Assembly: GCA_031181345.1 (NCBI GenBank)
Contig: JAPSLC010000011.1
Span: forward strand, 1-64,000
Origin: Cupriavidus sp.
Lineage (GTDB): Bacteria; Pseudomonadota; Gammaproteobacteria; Burkholderiales; Burkholderiaceae
DNA length: 64,000 nucleotides
Direction of reading: 5' to 3'
Positions 37,387-46,593 of this stretch are shown here, in pieces. The stretch's first letter is position 1; each line of letters opens with the position of its first letter. The notes under the pieces are model-generated. The model was not told where the DNA came from and made no database searches. It was given only the letters and a program-made list of their open reading frames with translations. Position numbers and translations under genes: made by a program.

Positions 37387-39087
37387 TCAGCCCAGGCGCG
37401 CGTTCTCGGCTTCCTGCAACTGGCGCCACATCACCTTGCCGGTCCCGGACTTGGGCAGCGCGTCGACGAACTCCACCACGCGCGGGTACTTGTACGCGGC
37501 CATGTTGTCCTTGGCCCAGGCGATGATGTCGTCCGCCGTGGTCTTGCCCTTGGCGTGCGCCTTGAGCACGACCACCGCCTTGACCGTCTCGCCGCGATAG
37601 GCGTCGCGCGTGCCGATGATGCAGGCCTCCTGCACGTCCGGATGCTTGTACAGCAGGTTCTCGACTTCGGCCGGCCAGACCTTGAAGCCCGACGCGTTGA
37701 TCATCCGCTTGAGCCGGTCGGTGATGAAGAAATAGCCCTCCTCGTCCATCCGGCCGAGGTCGCCGGTGCGGAAGAACGTCTTGCCCTCGAACTCGATGAA
37801 GGCCTCGCGCGTCGCGTCCGGCTTGCCCCAGTAGCCCTTGAACACCTGCGGGCCGCAGACGATGATCTCGCCGACCTCGCCCGGCGGCAGTTCCTTCAGC
37901 GTGACCGGGTCGACCACGCGCGCATCGGTGTTGAAGGTCGGCACGCCCAGGCACTGCAGCTTGGGCCGGTCCCCCGGATTGCTGTGGGTCGGCGCCATCG
38001 TCTCCGACAGCCCGTAGCCTTCGAGATAGTTCAGGCCGAACTGCTCGCGCAGCCGCTCGGCGATCGCCTGCGGCATCGCCGCGCCGCCGCCGCCGATATA
38101 GCGCAGGCTCGACAGATCGAACTCGGCCAGGTTGGGGCTGGCCAGGAAGTCGATCACCATGGTCGGGATATTGGTCCAGTGCGTGACCTGGTAGCGCGAG
38201 ATCAGCCGGCCCGCGACCTCGCGGTCCCAGCGCGGCAGCATCACCACGGTTGCGCCGCTGTAGATCGGGCCGTTCATGCCGTACTGCATGCCCGTCACGT
38301 GGAACAGCGGCAGCACCGACAGGATCACCGACTCGGCGCCCGAGCCCGACCAGGTCGAGCCGCCCACCACGTTGTGCATCACCGAGCGATGGGTGTGGAT
38401 GCAGCCCTTGGGGAAGCCGGTGGTGCCCGAGGTATAGGGCATCACCGCCATGTCGTCGGCACCGGCGGTGTGCGGGCCAGGCTGGTGGCCGGCCGCCAGC
38501 GCGTCGCGCCACGGCACCGCGCCGGCCGGCAACGGATGCTCGGCGGTCAGCCAGGCCGGCGGCGCGTCCTCGGGATGTTCGTGCCGCTCGGGCAGGGCGT
38601 CGGCGTATTGCGTCACCAGCAGGTGCTGCAGCTGCTGGTCCTGCGGCAGCTCGGCATTGGCAGCCGCGGCGCCGCCGGCCAGATCGGCCGAGCAGATCGC
38701 CACGCGGGCCTGCGCGTCGGTGATGTAGTGCTTGAATTCCTCGGCCCGGTTCATCGGATTGACCGGCACCACCACCGCGTCGGCGCGCAGGATCGCGTAG
38801 TAGCTGACGATGAACTGCGGGCAGTTCTGCATGTACAGCAGCACCCGGTCGCCCTTGGCCACGCCGGCCTCGCGCTGCAGCCAGCCGGCCAGCGCGGTGG
38901 CCTGCGCCTCCAGCTCGCGGAAGGTGATGGCCTTGCCGAAATAGCGGATCGCGGCCTTGTCGGCATAGCGGCGCGCCGACACCTCCAGGTTGACCCACAG
39001 CGAGGTCTCGGGCAGCACGATGGCGGTGGGCGCCCGCTTGGGCCAGAACTGGAAATGCGGGCGCGCGGCGGGCTTCTGGGTCTGCAT
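37387..39087 (-). CDS. Long/medium-chain fatty-acid--CoA ligase
   Basis: This 566-residue AMP-forming ligase activates fatty acids at the inner membrane or in the cytoplasm. The P-loop reads MPYTSGTTGFPKGCIHTH, the A5 motif is LEGYGLSETMAPTHSNPG, and GKTFFRTGDLGRMDEEGYF with DRLKRMINASGFKVWPAEVE forms the hinge. The A10 Lys is in PKSGTGKVMWRQL. Length fits AlkK/FadD-type enzymes. A promoter with an operator-like palindrome in its spacer lies about 110 bp upstream, so transcription is probably repressed by a TetR-like protein sensing acyl-CoA. That control is inferred. Confidence 0.94.
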   Translation of the reverse strand: MQTQKPAARPHFQFWPKRAPTAIVLPETSLWVNLEVSARRYADKAAIRYFGKAITFRELEAQATALAGWLQREAGVAKGDRVLLYMQNCPQFIVSYYAILRADAVVVPVNPMNRAEEFKHYITDAQARVAICSADLAGGAAAANAELPQDQQLQHLLVTQYADALPERHEHPEDAPPAWLTAEHPLPAGAVPWRDALAAGHQPGPHTAGADDMAVMPYTSGTTGFPKGCIHTHRSVMHNVVGGSTWSGSGAESVILSVLPLFHVTGMQYGMNGPIYSGATVVMLPRWDREVAGRLISRYQVTHWTNIPTMVIDFLASPNLAEFDLSSLRYIGGGGAAMPQAIAERLREQFGLNYLEGYGLSETMAPTHSNPGDRPKLQCLGVPTFNTDARVVDPVTLKELPPGEVGEIIVCGPQVFKGYWGKPDATREAFIEFEGKTFFRTGDLGRMDEEGYFFITDRLKRMINASGFKVWPAEVENLLYKHPDVQEACIIGTRDAYRGETVKAVVVLKAHAKGKTTADDIIAWAKDNMAAYKYPRVVEFVDALPKSGTGKVMWRQLQEAENARLG

Positions 39088-39204
39088 GCGTTTGTCTCCT
39101 GAGCGGTCTTCGCGACCTGTTCTCGAGCGTCGTTGCTGGGCGAATGGACCGGACTATGGGGCCAACACCGCCGCGGCCGGCAAGCAGCCCCGGCGGCGAT
39201 CGTC

Positions 39205-39242
39205 AAGCAATATAACCGAACGACCGTTCTATTTCCAAGGGG
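39205..39242 (-). promoter_or_regulatory. Sigma-70-like promoter with operator in its spacer, upstream of the acyl-CoA ligase
   Basis: On the minus strand a -35 TTGGAA and a -10 TATATT are separated by 18 bp, ATAGAACGGTCGTTCGGT. The centre of that spacer, GAACGxxCGTTC in either orientation (plus-strand 39218-39229), is a perfect inverted repeat around two bases. A repressor bound here would block RNA polymerase. TetR-type regulators of fatty-acid genes often bind such sites. Confidence 0.65.
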
Positions 39243-39419
39243 TAGATTCCCGCAAGCGGGGTTGAGATGAGCGGCGCCGTCCCCACCTCGACAACAGGGA
39301 ACCGGCCGTGCGGCGCGATTCCGCGCGCCTCGGGGCCGGATCATGGGAACTCGCGAGTCCCGCGGCTCCCACGCGATATCAGGCGAATTCATCGAATTCA
39401 ACGAACAGCGAGGCAAGGA

Positions 39420-40265
39420 ATGAGCGACGTCACCCTGCAGAACTTCGACCACGACGTGATTGCGCTGTCGCGCAGCGTCCCCGTGCTGGTGGACTTCTGG
39501 GCGCCATGGTGCGGCCCGTGCCGCACGCTGGGCCCCCTGCTGGAGAAACTCGAGCGCGAAGCCGGCGGCAAGTGGAAGCTTGCCAAGATCAATGTCGACG
39601 AGAACCAGGAGCTGGCGGCCCACTTCGGCGTGCGCAGCATTCCCCATGTGGTGGCCTTCGTCGACGGCAAGCCGGTCGACCAGTTCATCGGCGTGCTGCC
39701 CGAATCGGGCCTGCGCGAATTCATCGCGCGGGTCACGCCGAACCCGGGCCAGATCGCCCTGCGCGAAGCGCGCCAGGCGACCGCCAACGGCCAGCGCGAG
39801 ATCGCGCGCGAAGCCTTCCAGGCGGCGCTGGCCTTCGATCCCGGCTTCGACGAGGCGCGCATCGACTACATCGCCTTCCTGCTCGACGGCAATGCCCTGG
39901 AGGAAGCCGAGGCCCAGTTCGGCATGCTGACGCCGCGCGCGTCCCAGCACGATGCCTATGCCGCGCTGCAAACCCGGCTCGAGGCGATGAAGGGCCTGGG
40001 CGACCTGCCCGACGAGGCCACGCTGACCGGCCGCATCGCCGCCGATCCCGCGGATCTGCAGGCCCGCCTCGATCTGGCGCGGCTGCTGATCGCGCGCCGT
40101 CAATACGAACCGGCGCTGGAGCAGCTGCTGGCCATCGTGCGCACCGACCGCGGCTTCGGGGACGATGTCGGCCGCAAGACGATGCTGTCGGTGTTCGAGA
40201 TGATGGGCGACACGCCCGAGGCGGTGTCGCGCTGGCGCCGGCAGTTGAGCGCGGCGTTAAATTGA
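39420..40265 (+). CDS. cnoX: Thioredoxin-like co-chaperone CnoX (YbbN)
   Basis: This 281-residue protein has an N-terminal thioredoxin domain with the full active site WCGPC near residues 30-34, in VLVDFWAPWCGPCRTLGP. About 160 residues of TPR-like helices follow, ending DTPEAVSRWRRQLSAAL. E. coli CnoX lacks one active-site Cys and works as a chlorine-activated holdase that hands clients to GroEL. Here both cysteines remain, so reductase activity is also possible. GGCAAGGA lies before the ATG. It is convergent with the bacteriohemerythrin gene. Confidence 0.92.
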   Translation: MSDVTLQNFDHDVIALSRSVPVLVDFWAPWCGPCRTLGPLLEKLEREAGGKWKLAKINVDENQELAAHFGVRSIPHVVAFVDGKPVDQFIGVLPESGLREFIARVTPNPGQIALREARQATANGQREIAREAFQAALAFDPGFDEARIDYIAFLLDGNALEEAEAQFGMLTPRASQHDAYAALQTRLEAMKGLGDLPDEATLTGRIAADPADLQARLDLARLLIARRQYEPALEQLLAIVRTDRGFGDDVGRKTMLSVFEMMGDTPEAVSRWRRQLSAALN

Positions 40266-40292
40266 GTTCGCTGCCCTGACCAGGGGCGGTTG

Positions 40293-40418
40293 CCCTCTCC
40301 CCCGGCTCCTCTCCCGCAAGCGGGAGAGGAGAGAAAACCGATCGCGATGCCGTCCGGGCTTGCCGATTGCGTTCTCCCTCTCCCCCTCAGGGGGAAGAGG
40401 GCCGGGGAGAGGGGGTGG
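40293..40418. repeat. CCTCTCCC/GGGAGAGG palindromes (repeat family A), copy 2
   Basis: A perfect 12-bp inverted repeat at 40306-40331 (CTCCTCTCCCGC, two A residues, then its complement) shares its stem with the elements at 3612-3737. Further CCTCTCCCC and GGGGAGAGGG half-elements lie at 40376-40415. The block fills the space between two convergent genes, as in the first copy. Confidence 0.75.
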
Positions 40419-40430
40419 TTTAGAAGCGGC

Positions 40431-40913
40431 TCACCCCGCCGGCCCCTCCACCAGCGTAAAACCGTTCTGCCGCATGTAGGCCACCATCGCGGCGTCCTGC
40501 TTGCGTACGTGCAGCGCGAACCAGCCGGGCAGCTCGGCCACCAGGCGGCGCCCGGTCTCGAAGTCGCCCTCCTGCTCGACCTTCGCACGCACCTTGTCGA
40601 CGATCTCCAGCATCTGCCGATGCTCGCCGGCATGGCATTGGCGCGGGCCGAAGTTCATCGCCTCCATCCATGCCTCCTCCATGTCGAAGTGGTAGCGCGT
40701 GTGGTCGAGCCACTCGTCCAGCGCGGCCAGGAAGCCCTCGTCGCTGGCGCGCGCGGCCGCCTGCAGCAGCAGCACGAACTCCGCATGGGTATGGTCGGTG
40801 ACCGGCTCGCCCAGATGCAGGTCGGCCGGCAGTGCGCTGCTGTCGAGGTCGGGCGGAGTGGTCGCCGGGGCCGCTGGGGCCGCGGCGGCGGTGGTGAGGT
40901 CGGAAACGGTCAT
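40431..40913 (-). CDS. Bacteriohemerythrin
   Basis: This 160-residue di-iron protein should bind oxygen reversibly in the cytoplasm. The hemerythrin ligands are visible in order: DHTHAEF, HTRYHFDMEE, HAGEHRQM and HVRKQD, in a four-helix bundle of about 120 residues. An N-terminal Ala/Pro/Thr-rich tail of about 30 residues precedes it. An ATG at 40913 and a TTG one codon upstream are both possible starts. It is convergent with cnoX across repeat DNA. It may serve as an oxygen store or sensor. Confidence 0.93.
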   Translation of the reverse strand: MTVSDLTTAAAAPAAPATTPPDLDSSALPADLHLGEPVTDHTHAEFVLLLQAAARASDEGFLAALDEWLDHTRYHFDMEEAWMEAMNFGPRQCHAGEHRQMLEIVDKVRAKVEQEGDFETGRRLVAELPGWFALHVRKQDAAMVAYMRQNGFTLVEGPAG

Positions 40914-41029
40914 CAAGTCGATCGGTTATGCTGCACGCAATGCCGGAAGGCACCGGGATACGCGCAAGGATACCGAATCCCCACGCTGGGCACCCGCTCC
41001 CCCTCTCGCTCCCCTCTCGCTCCCCCTCG

Positions 41030-41608
41030 ATGCCACGACTGATTTTCTTCTGCGGACACGCCGGCACCGGCAAGACCACGCTGGCCCATCGGCTGATCGG
41101 CCCGCTGATGGAGGCCACCGGCGAACCGTTCTGCCTGCTCGACAAGGACACGCTGTACGGCCGCTACAGCGCCGCCGCGATGGGTGCGCTGACCGGCGAT
41201 CCGAACGACCGCGACAGCCCGCTCTATCTGCAGCATCTGCGCGATCCGGAATACCAGGGCCTGCTCGATACCGCGCGCGAGAACCTGGCGCTGGGCATCA
41301 GCGCGATCGTCATCGGCCCGCTGTCGCGCGAGATCCGCGAGCATCGCCTCAGCGACCCGCAGTGGCTCGCGCTGCCGGCCGGCACCACGGTGCGCGTGGT
41401 CTGGGTCCATCTGCCCGAGGACGAGGCGCATGCGCGCATCGTGCGGCGCGGCAATCCTAACGATGCCTACAAGCTCGCGCACTGGGAAGACTATCGGCAG
41501 CGGCGCTTCATGCCGGACCCGGCCGAGTATCCGGAACTGATCTACTTCGACAATCTCGCGCCCGATCAGGCGAAGGTCGCGCGGCTGCTCGACGCCCTGC
41601 GCGCCTGA
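41030..41608 (+). CDS. AAA/P-loop kinase-like ATPase
   Basis: This 192-residue protein begins MPRLIFFCGHAGTGKTTLAH, a Walker A P-loop right at the N-terminus. VRVVWVHLPEDEAHARIVRR, then GNPNDAYKLAHWEDYRQRRF resembles small-molecule kinases and zeta-toxin-like proteins. A predicted substrate cannot be given. The ATG at 41030 has no strong ribosome-binding site, though the frame begins with the P-loop itself. The gene stands alone between bacteriohemerythrin (divergent) and tcdA (convergent). Confidence 0.82.
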   Translation: MPRLIFFCGHAGTGKTTLAHRLIGPLMEATGEPFCLLDKDTLYGRYSAAAMGALTGDPNDRDSPLYLQHLRDPEYQGLLDTARENLALGISAIVIGPLSREIREHRLSDPQWLALPAGTTVRVVWVHLPEDEAHARIVRRGNPNDAYKLAHWEDYRQRRFMPDPAEYPELIYFDNLAPDQAKVARLLDALRA

Positions 41609-41639
41609 AGGGAGCCGCGCGGACCGCCCCAGACCATGC

Positions 41640-42557
41640 TCACCCCGGCTGCGCGATCGCGCTCAGCGCCACCGATGCCGCCACGAACCCGAACACCGCG
41701 GTGACCGCCACCGACGAGCCAAAGCCCGCGCAGGCCAGCCCCTGCGGCCCCTGCCGCGGATGGGCGGCGTCGGCAAAGGGCGCCTCGTCGATTTCGCAGG
41801 CCTGCTGCTCGGGCTCGGGATAGCGCAACGGCTCGTCGGAATACACCGCCGGCAGGCCGAACGGCTTCTTCGGGTCGCGCGGCAAACCCCATTGCTTGCG
41901 CAGGCCGGAGCGGACCTTGGCCAGCAGCGGGTCCTGGACGGTGCGGGACAGGTCGGCGACGCGCACGCGGGTCGGGTCGAGCTGGCCGCCGGCGCCGCCG
42001 CAGGTGACGATCGGCAGCCGCTGGCGCCGGGCCCAGCCCAGCATCGCGATCTTGACCTTGACCGCGTCGATGGCATCGATCACGTAGTCGTGCCCGCTCA
42101 GCAGCGCCTCGACGTTGTCCGGCGTCACGAAATCGTCGACCGGACGCACCCGCAGGCGCGGGTTGATCTGCACCAGCCGCTGCGCCATCGCCTCGACCTT
42201 GGCGCGCCCGTACTCGTCGCCCAGCGCATGGATCTGGCGGTTGGTGTTCGACGGGGCGATATGGTCCAGGTCGATCAGCGTGATGCGGCCCACCGCGTTG
42301 CGGGCCAGCGCCTCGGCGGCCCAGCTGCCGACCCCGCCGATGCCGACCACGCAGACGTTGGCGGCCTCCAGCCGCGCGAGGCCGTCGGCGCCGTAGAGAC
42401 GGGCCACGCCGCCGAAGCGGCGGTGGTAGTCGTCGGCCTCGGCGCTGTCGTGCGGCAGCGCGGCGGGCAGTTCCGCCAGCGCGTGCGCGGCGGCGGGGTC
42501 GTCGTTGCGTTCGGCCACGGAGTCGGCCAGGGAGTGGGCGTCAGGGTCGTCGGCCAT
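41640..42557 (-). CDS. tcdA: tRNA threonylcarbamoyladenosine dehydratase
   Basis: TcdA (CsdL, YgdL) converts t6A37 in tRNA to cyclic ct6A using ATP. This 305-residue member of the ThiF/MoeB E1-like family has FGGVARLYGADGLARLEAAN, the ATP-binding VCVVGIGGVGSWAAEALARN and NTNRQIHALGDEYGRAKVE. VVDAID-type and TCGGAGGQLDP segments follow. A C-terminal membrane-like stretch (GSSVAVTAVFGFVAASVALS) fits the membrane-tethered forms. The first about 45 residues are a low-complexity tail. Start at 42557. Divergent from the asmA-like gene. Confidence 0.94.
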   Translation of the reverse strand: MADDPDAHSLADSVAERNDDPAAAHALAELPAALPHDSAEADDYHRRFGGVARLYGADGLARLEAANVCVVGIGGVGSWAAEALARNAVGRITLIDLDHIAPSNTNRQIHALGDEYGRAKVEAMAQRLVQINPRLRVRPVDDFVTPDNVEALLSGHDYVIDAIDAVKVKIAMLGWARRQRLPIVTCGGAGGQLDPTRVRVADLSRTVQDPLLAKVRSGLRKQWGLPRDPKKPFGLPAVYSDEPLRYPEPEQQACEIDEAPFADAAHPRQGPQGLACAGFGSSVAVTAVFGFVAASVALSAIAQPG

Positions 42558-42763
42558 CGAGGACTTCACTATCGGCTGGAGCCGCCGGGCCGGCCAGAGA
42601 CAAGGGCCGGCGGCGGGCAAAAAATGCGAAAAGCTCGGGCAACTTTGTCAGTCGCATGCCGACAGGAGGGCCCGGCGCGCAACTATACAATAGCCGCAAC
42701 GTGGTACGTCAGCCGCGCCAGCGAACCGGTCCGGTTCGCGCGTGCGCCGGCCAGGAGCCCCTC

Positions 42764-45055
42764 ATGTCGATGCGCCGCCAGGCCGTGCTGTGGAGTGTGT
42801 TGACGCCCTTGGTGTTGATCGCGGCGGTGGTGGCCTTCGTGCTGCTGTTCGACTGGAACCGCCTCAAGCCCTGGCTCAACGACAAGGTCAGCGATGCCAT
42901 CGGCCGGCCGTTCGCCGTCAACGGCGATCTGGTCCTGACCTGGCGCCGGCCCGAAGGCGAGAGCGGCTGGCGGCGCCTGGTACCGTGGCCGCGGCTGTCG
43001 GCCCGCGACGTCACCATCGGCAATCCCGACTGGACCCAGCAGCCCAATCTCGCCACCGCGCGCGAGCTGGTGTTCCTGCTGCGCCCGCTGCCGCTGCTGG
43101 GGCGGGAAATCTCGCTGCCGACCATCACCATCGACGGCCCCTCGGTCGCGCTCGAACGGCTGGCCGACAAGCGCAACAACTGGACCTTCCCGACCCGCGA
43201 AGATAAAGAGCCATCGCGATGGCATCTGGAAATCGGCGAGGTGGTGCTGACGCGCGGGCATCTGGCGCTGAACGATGCCGCCAGCAAGATCGAGCTGCGC
43301 GCGACGCTCGAGACCATCGGCGACGCCGCGCTGTACGACAAGGATCGCGATGGACCGCTTGCGCCATCGTCTGCGCCGGCCGCCTCGGCCGCGCCCGCCG
43401 CCGGCGCCAGCGCGCCCGCGGCCGCAGGGGCTTCGGCGCCAGCCGCCTCCCCCGACGCGGCGAAAAACAGCAAGGGCGAACCGGTCTATGGCATCCGCTG
43501 GCGCGCGGTCGGCCATTACAACAAGGCCACCATCAACGCCAATGGCAAGGCCGGTGCGGTGCTGAACCTGCGCGACGCCAGCCGGCCCTTCCCGCTGCAG
43601 GCCGATGTGCGCGTCGGCAGCACCCGCGCGCAGATCGAGGGCACGCTGACCGAGCCGGCCCGGCTGGCGGCGCTGGACCTGATGCTGCAGTTGTCCGGCG
43701 AAAGCATGGCCGACCTGTACTCGCTGACCGGCGTGGTGCTGCCCGAGACCCCGCCGTATCGCACCAACGGCCGCCTGACGGCGACGCTGCGCAAGGGCGC
43801 GTCGGTCTACCGCTATCAGAACTTCACCGGCCGGGTCGGCGGCAGCGACCTGGGCGGCACGCTGACCTATACCCAGCGCGATCCGCGCCCGCTGCTCGCC
43901 GGCGAGCTGGAGTCGAAGCAGCTGCGTTTCGAGGACCTGGCGCCGCTGATCGGCGCCGACGCCAAGCCCGGCCAGCCCGCGGCGCGCAGCCCGGTGCGCC
44001 AGCCGGCCGACAAGGCGCTGCCGGTGGCGCCGTTCCGCACCGAGCGCTGGGACGATATCGACGCCGACGTGCGCTTCACGGGCCAGCGCATCATCCGCGA
44101 CGTCGATCTGCCGATCAATAATCTGCAGACCCATATCCAGCTGCAGGACGGCGTGCTGAACCTCAAGCCGCTGAACTTCGGCGTGGCGGGCGGCACCCTC
44201 GCTTCGAACCTGCAGCTGAACGGCAAGCGCACGCCGATGGGGGCGACCATCGACATGACGGCGCGCCGGCTCAAGCTCAAGCAGCTGTTCCCCAACCTCG
44301 AATCGATGCGCGCCAGCGTCGGCGAGATCAACGGCGCGGCCAAGCTGTCGGCGACCGGCAATTCGGTCGCGGCGCTGCTGGGCTCGTCCAACGGCGAGGC
44401 GCGGCTGCTGGTCGAGAACGGCACCATCAGCAAGTTCATCCTCGAGGCGATGGGGCTGAACGTCGGCAGCGTGATCATCGCCAAGCTGTTCGGCGACAAG
44501 CCGGTGCAGATCCATTGCGGCGTGGCCGACTTCACCTTCACCAACGGCATGGGCCGCGCCCGCACCTTCGTCATCGATACGGAGGACGCGACTATCAACG
44601 CCACCGGCGTGGTGGACCTCGCCAGCGAACGGCTCGGCCTGACCATCAATCCGGACTCCAAGGGCATGCGCGTGTTCTCGCTGCGCTCGCCGCTGTATGT
44701 CGGCGGCACGCTGAAGGACCCGCGGGTCAGCCCGGACATCGGCGTGCTGGCGCTGCGCGCCGGCGGCGCGGTGGCGCTGGCGCTGCTGGCGCCGGTCGCC
44801 ACGGTGCTGCCGCTGATCGATCTGTCGCCGGCCGAGGACAGCCAGTGCGCCAAGCTGCTGGCGGAACTGCGCAAGCGCCCGACCGCGCCGCCGCCGGGCA
44901 AGACCTACCGCGACCGCCGCGCGCCGGCCGCCTCCGGTCCGGCGGCCCAGCCGCCCGCGGGCGGCAACGAGCCCGAGCCGCGTCGCCAAAATCCAACCGC
45001 GCCGGCCGCACCGTCGCCCGGACCCAACAGATCGCCGATGTATCAGGGCGGCTGA
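42764..45055 (+). CDS. AsmA family protein
   Basis: This 763-residue protein has one N-terminal membrane anchor (AVLWSVLTPLVLIAAVVAFV) and a long, periplasm-facing domain. DWNRLKPWLNDKVSDAIGRP is the AsmA N-terminal motif, and the C-terminal DUF3971-like region reads GMGRARTFVIDTEDATINAT. An Ala/Pro-rich insert occupies about residues 196-235, and the C-terminus is Pro-rich. AsmA proteins are now thought to bridge the periplasm for phospholipid transport and to affect outer-membrane assembly. AGGAG precedes the ATG. It is divergent from tcdA. Confidence 0.93.
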   Translation: MSMRRQAVLWSVLTPLVLIAAVVAFVLLFDWNRLKPWLNDKVSDAIGRPFAVNGDLVLTWRRPEGESGWRRLVPWPRLSARDVTIGNPDWTQQPNLATARELVFLLRPLPLLGREISLPTITIDGPSVALERLADKRNNWTFPTREDKEPSRWHLEIGEVVLTRGHLALNDAASKIELRATLETIGDAALYDKDRDGPLAPSSAPAASAAPAAGASAPAAAGASAPAASPDAAKNSKGEPVYGIRWRAVGHYNKATINANGKAGAVLNLRDASRPFPLQADVRVGSTRAQIEGTLTEPARLAALDLMLQLSGESMADLYSLTGVVLPETPPYRTNGRLTATLRKGASVYRYQNFTGRVGGSDLGGTLTYTQRDPRPLLAGELESKQLRFEDLAPLIGADAKPGQPAARSPVRQPADKALPVAPFRTERWDDIDADVRFTGQRIIRDVDLPINNLQTHIQLQDGVLNLKPLNFGVAGGTLASNLQLNGKRTPMGATIDMTARRLKLKQLFPNLESMRASVGEINGAAKLSATGNSVAALLGSSNGEARLLVENGTISKFILEAMGLNVGSVIIAKLFGDKPVQIHCGVADFTFTNGMGRARTFVIDTEDATINATGVVDLASERLGLTINPDSKGMRVFSLRSPLYVGGTLKDPRVSPDIGVLALRAGGAVALALLAPVATVLPLIDLSPAEDSQCAKLLAELRKRPTAPPPGKTYRDRRAPAASGPAAQPPAGGNEPEPRRQNPTAPAAPSPGPNRSPMYQGG

Positions 45056-45161
45056 CGCGCTGCGCGGTGCACTTGGCAGCGCTGGTGCGTCGGGCATCGA
45101 TGCTCCAGCGCAACACTCCCCGACCCGCGCCCCCTTTCTGTGCACCAAAACCTAAAAACCG

Positions 45162-45190
45162 TTGCACGTTGTCAACAAGCGCACCATAAT
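45162..45190 (+). promoter_or_regulatory. Sigma-70-like promoter upstream of the MFS gene
   Basis: TTGCAC at 45162-45167 and CATAAT at 45185-45190 are separated by exactly 17 bp. The spacer contains GTTGTCAAC, a short palindrome. This is the best-matching promoter in the region and lies in an AT-rich patch. Confidence 0.7.
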
Positions 45191-45204
45191 TAAATGGCCA
45201 TTTA
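45191..45204. promoter_or_regulatory. Perfect 14-bp palindrome at the transcription start region
   Basis: TAAATGGCCATTTA is perfectly self-complementary and begins directly after the -10 box, where the transcript should start. Such a site is typical of an operator. No regulator gene is adjacent, so the binding protein is unknown. Confidence 0.65.
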
Positions 45205-45205
45205 C

Positions 45206-45256
45206 ATGGAGACGCCTGGCGGTAGCGGCGGCTCGATGCACAACACCACGCTGTAA
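45206..45256 (+). CDS. Possible leader peptide (16 codons) before the MFS gene
   Basis: An ATG just after the palindrome opens a frame METPGGSGGSMHNTTL that ends at TAA 45254-45256. A GCGCCC/GGGCGC hairpin follows at 45278-45293. The arrangement is like a leader peptide with an attenuator. No ribosome-binding site is clear, and the frame could be chance. Confidence 0.25.
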   Translation: METPGGSGGSMHNTTL

Positions 45257-45399
45257 ACGGATGGCAATTTGCAGAAGGCGCCCGTCAGGGCGCGGTCTGT
45301 TGCGGGGCGCGGCGCATGCCGCCCCCCGTTCGTCTTTTTCCGGTCTGCCGGTCTTTCCGGTCCTTCGTTCCACCCCTCCGCCTCCCGGTCCTTGCACGA

Positions 45400-46593
45400 A
45401 TGACGCCGTATTCCGCCGCCGCGATGCCGATCAGTGTTCTGATCGCGCTGACGGTGTGCAACCACGTGGCGTTCAACGCCAGCCGCGTCGTCGTTTCCCT
45501 GTTCGCCATTTCGCTGAAGGCCTCGACCATCACGCTCGGGCTGCTGATGTCGCTGTACGCGCTGCTGCCGATGCTGCTGGCGATCCGCGCCGGGCGCCGC
45601 ATCGACCAGATCGGGCCGCGCCGGCCGATGACCGCGGGCTCGCTGATGGTGGTGGTCGGCACGCTGCTGCCGGCGATCTGGCCGAGCGTCGCGGCGCTGT
45701 ACGCCTCGTGCGCGCTGATCGGCGTCGGCTTCATGCTGGTCCAGGTCGCGATGCAGCTGCTGATCGGGCAGCTGTCGACCGACGAGACCCGTCTTCGCAA
45801 CTACACCTGGCATGCGCTCGGCCTGTCCGTATCGGGCACGCTCGGCCCGGTAGTGGTCGGCTACGTGATCGAGCACGCCGGCTATCGGCCCGCCTTCCTG
45901 CTGCTGGTCGGCGTCGCGCTGATCGGGCAGATCGGCCTGCGGGTGGTGCATGACCGCCTGCCCGCGCAGGGCGCCGGCGCGGCCCGCCAGGCCGCGCTCG
46001 ACGGCAGCCGCGGCTCGGCGCTGGACTTGCTGATGGTGCCCGAGCTGCGCGCGGTCTTCGTCGCCAGCGCGGTGCTGTCCGCGGCCTGGGACCTGCACGC
46101 CTTCCTGATCCCGATCCAGGGCACGCGCGTGGGCCTGTCGCCCTCGTCGATCGGCTGGGTGCTCGGCGCCTTCGCGATCGCCACGCTGGCGATCCGCATT
46201 GCGATGCCGCTGGTCACGCGCCATCTGTCCGAATGGAAGATCATCCGCGGCGCGCTGCTGGTCGGCGGCATCGCCTACCTGCTCTACCCCTTCGTCTCGA
46301 CCTTCTGGCTGATGTGCTGCCTGGCGTTCGTGCTTGGCCTGGCGCTGGGCAGCGCGCAGCCCAACGTGATGAACATCCTGCATAGCGCGTCGCCGTCAGG
46401 CCGCGCTGGCGAGGCGCTGGGCCTGCGCTCGGCCGTGCTGAACACCAGCCAGGTGGTATGGCCGCTGACCTTCGGCGTGGTCGGCACCGCGCTGGGCATG
46501 CTGCCGATCTTCCTGTCGATGGCCGGCGCGATGGGCGTGGCCGGCTTCTATTCGCGCGGCCAGACGCGCAAGCTGCCGCCCCCCGCCGCCTGA
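45400..46593 (+). CDS. Major facilitator superfamily transporter
   Basis: This 397-residue inner-membrane transporter has 12 predicted helices. [20 protein letters not shown] forms the first, and the helix 2-3 loop reads [20 protein letters not shown], the MFS motif A region. [20 protein letters not shown] and [20 protein letters not shown] are also seen. The sequence resembles drug- or metabolite-exporting MFS proteins, with no clear substrate. An ATG at 45423 is an alternative start. The promoter and palindrome upstream suggest ligand-controlled expression. pdxH follows 166 bp downstream. Confidence 0.88.
   Translation: MTPYSAAAMPISVLIALTVCNHVAFNASRVVVSLFAISLKASTITLGLLMSLYALLPMLLAIRAGRRIDQIGPRRPMTAGSLMVVVGTLLPAIWPSVAALYASCALIGVGFMLVQVAMQLLIGQLSTDETRLRNYTWHALGLSVSGTLGPVVVGYVIEHAGYRPAFLLLVGVALIGQIGLRVVHDRLPAQGAGAARQAALDGSRGSALDLLMVPELRAVFVASAVLSAAWDLHAFLIPIQGTRVGLSPSSIGWVLGAFAIATLAIRIAMPLVTRHLSEWKIIRGALLVGGIAYLLYPFVSTFWLMCCLAFVLGLALGSAQPNVMNILHSASPSGRAGEALGLRSAVLNTSQVVWPLTFGVVGTALGMLPIFLSMAGAMGVAGFYSRGQTRKLPPPAA

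Larger units (their letters stand above)
45056..45399. other. 344-bp intergenic region with promoter, palindrome and leader-like ORF
   Basis: The region before the MFS gene holds a promoter, a 14-bp palindrome, a 16-codon leader-like frame (45206-45256) and a 6-bp-stem hairpin at 45278-45293. Only the promoter and palindrome are strong. Its first about 100 bp show no feature. Confidence 0.6.
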
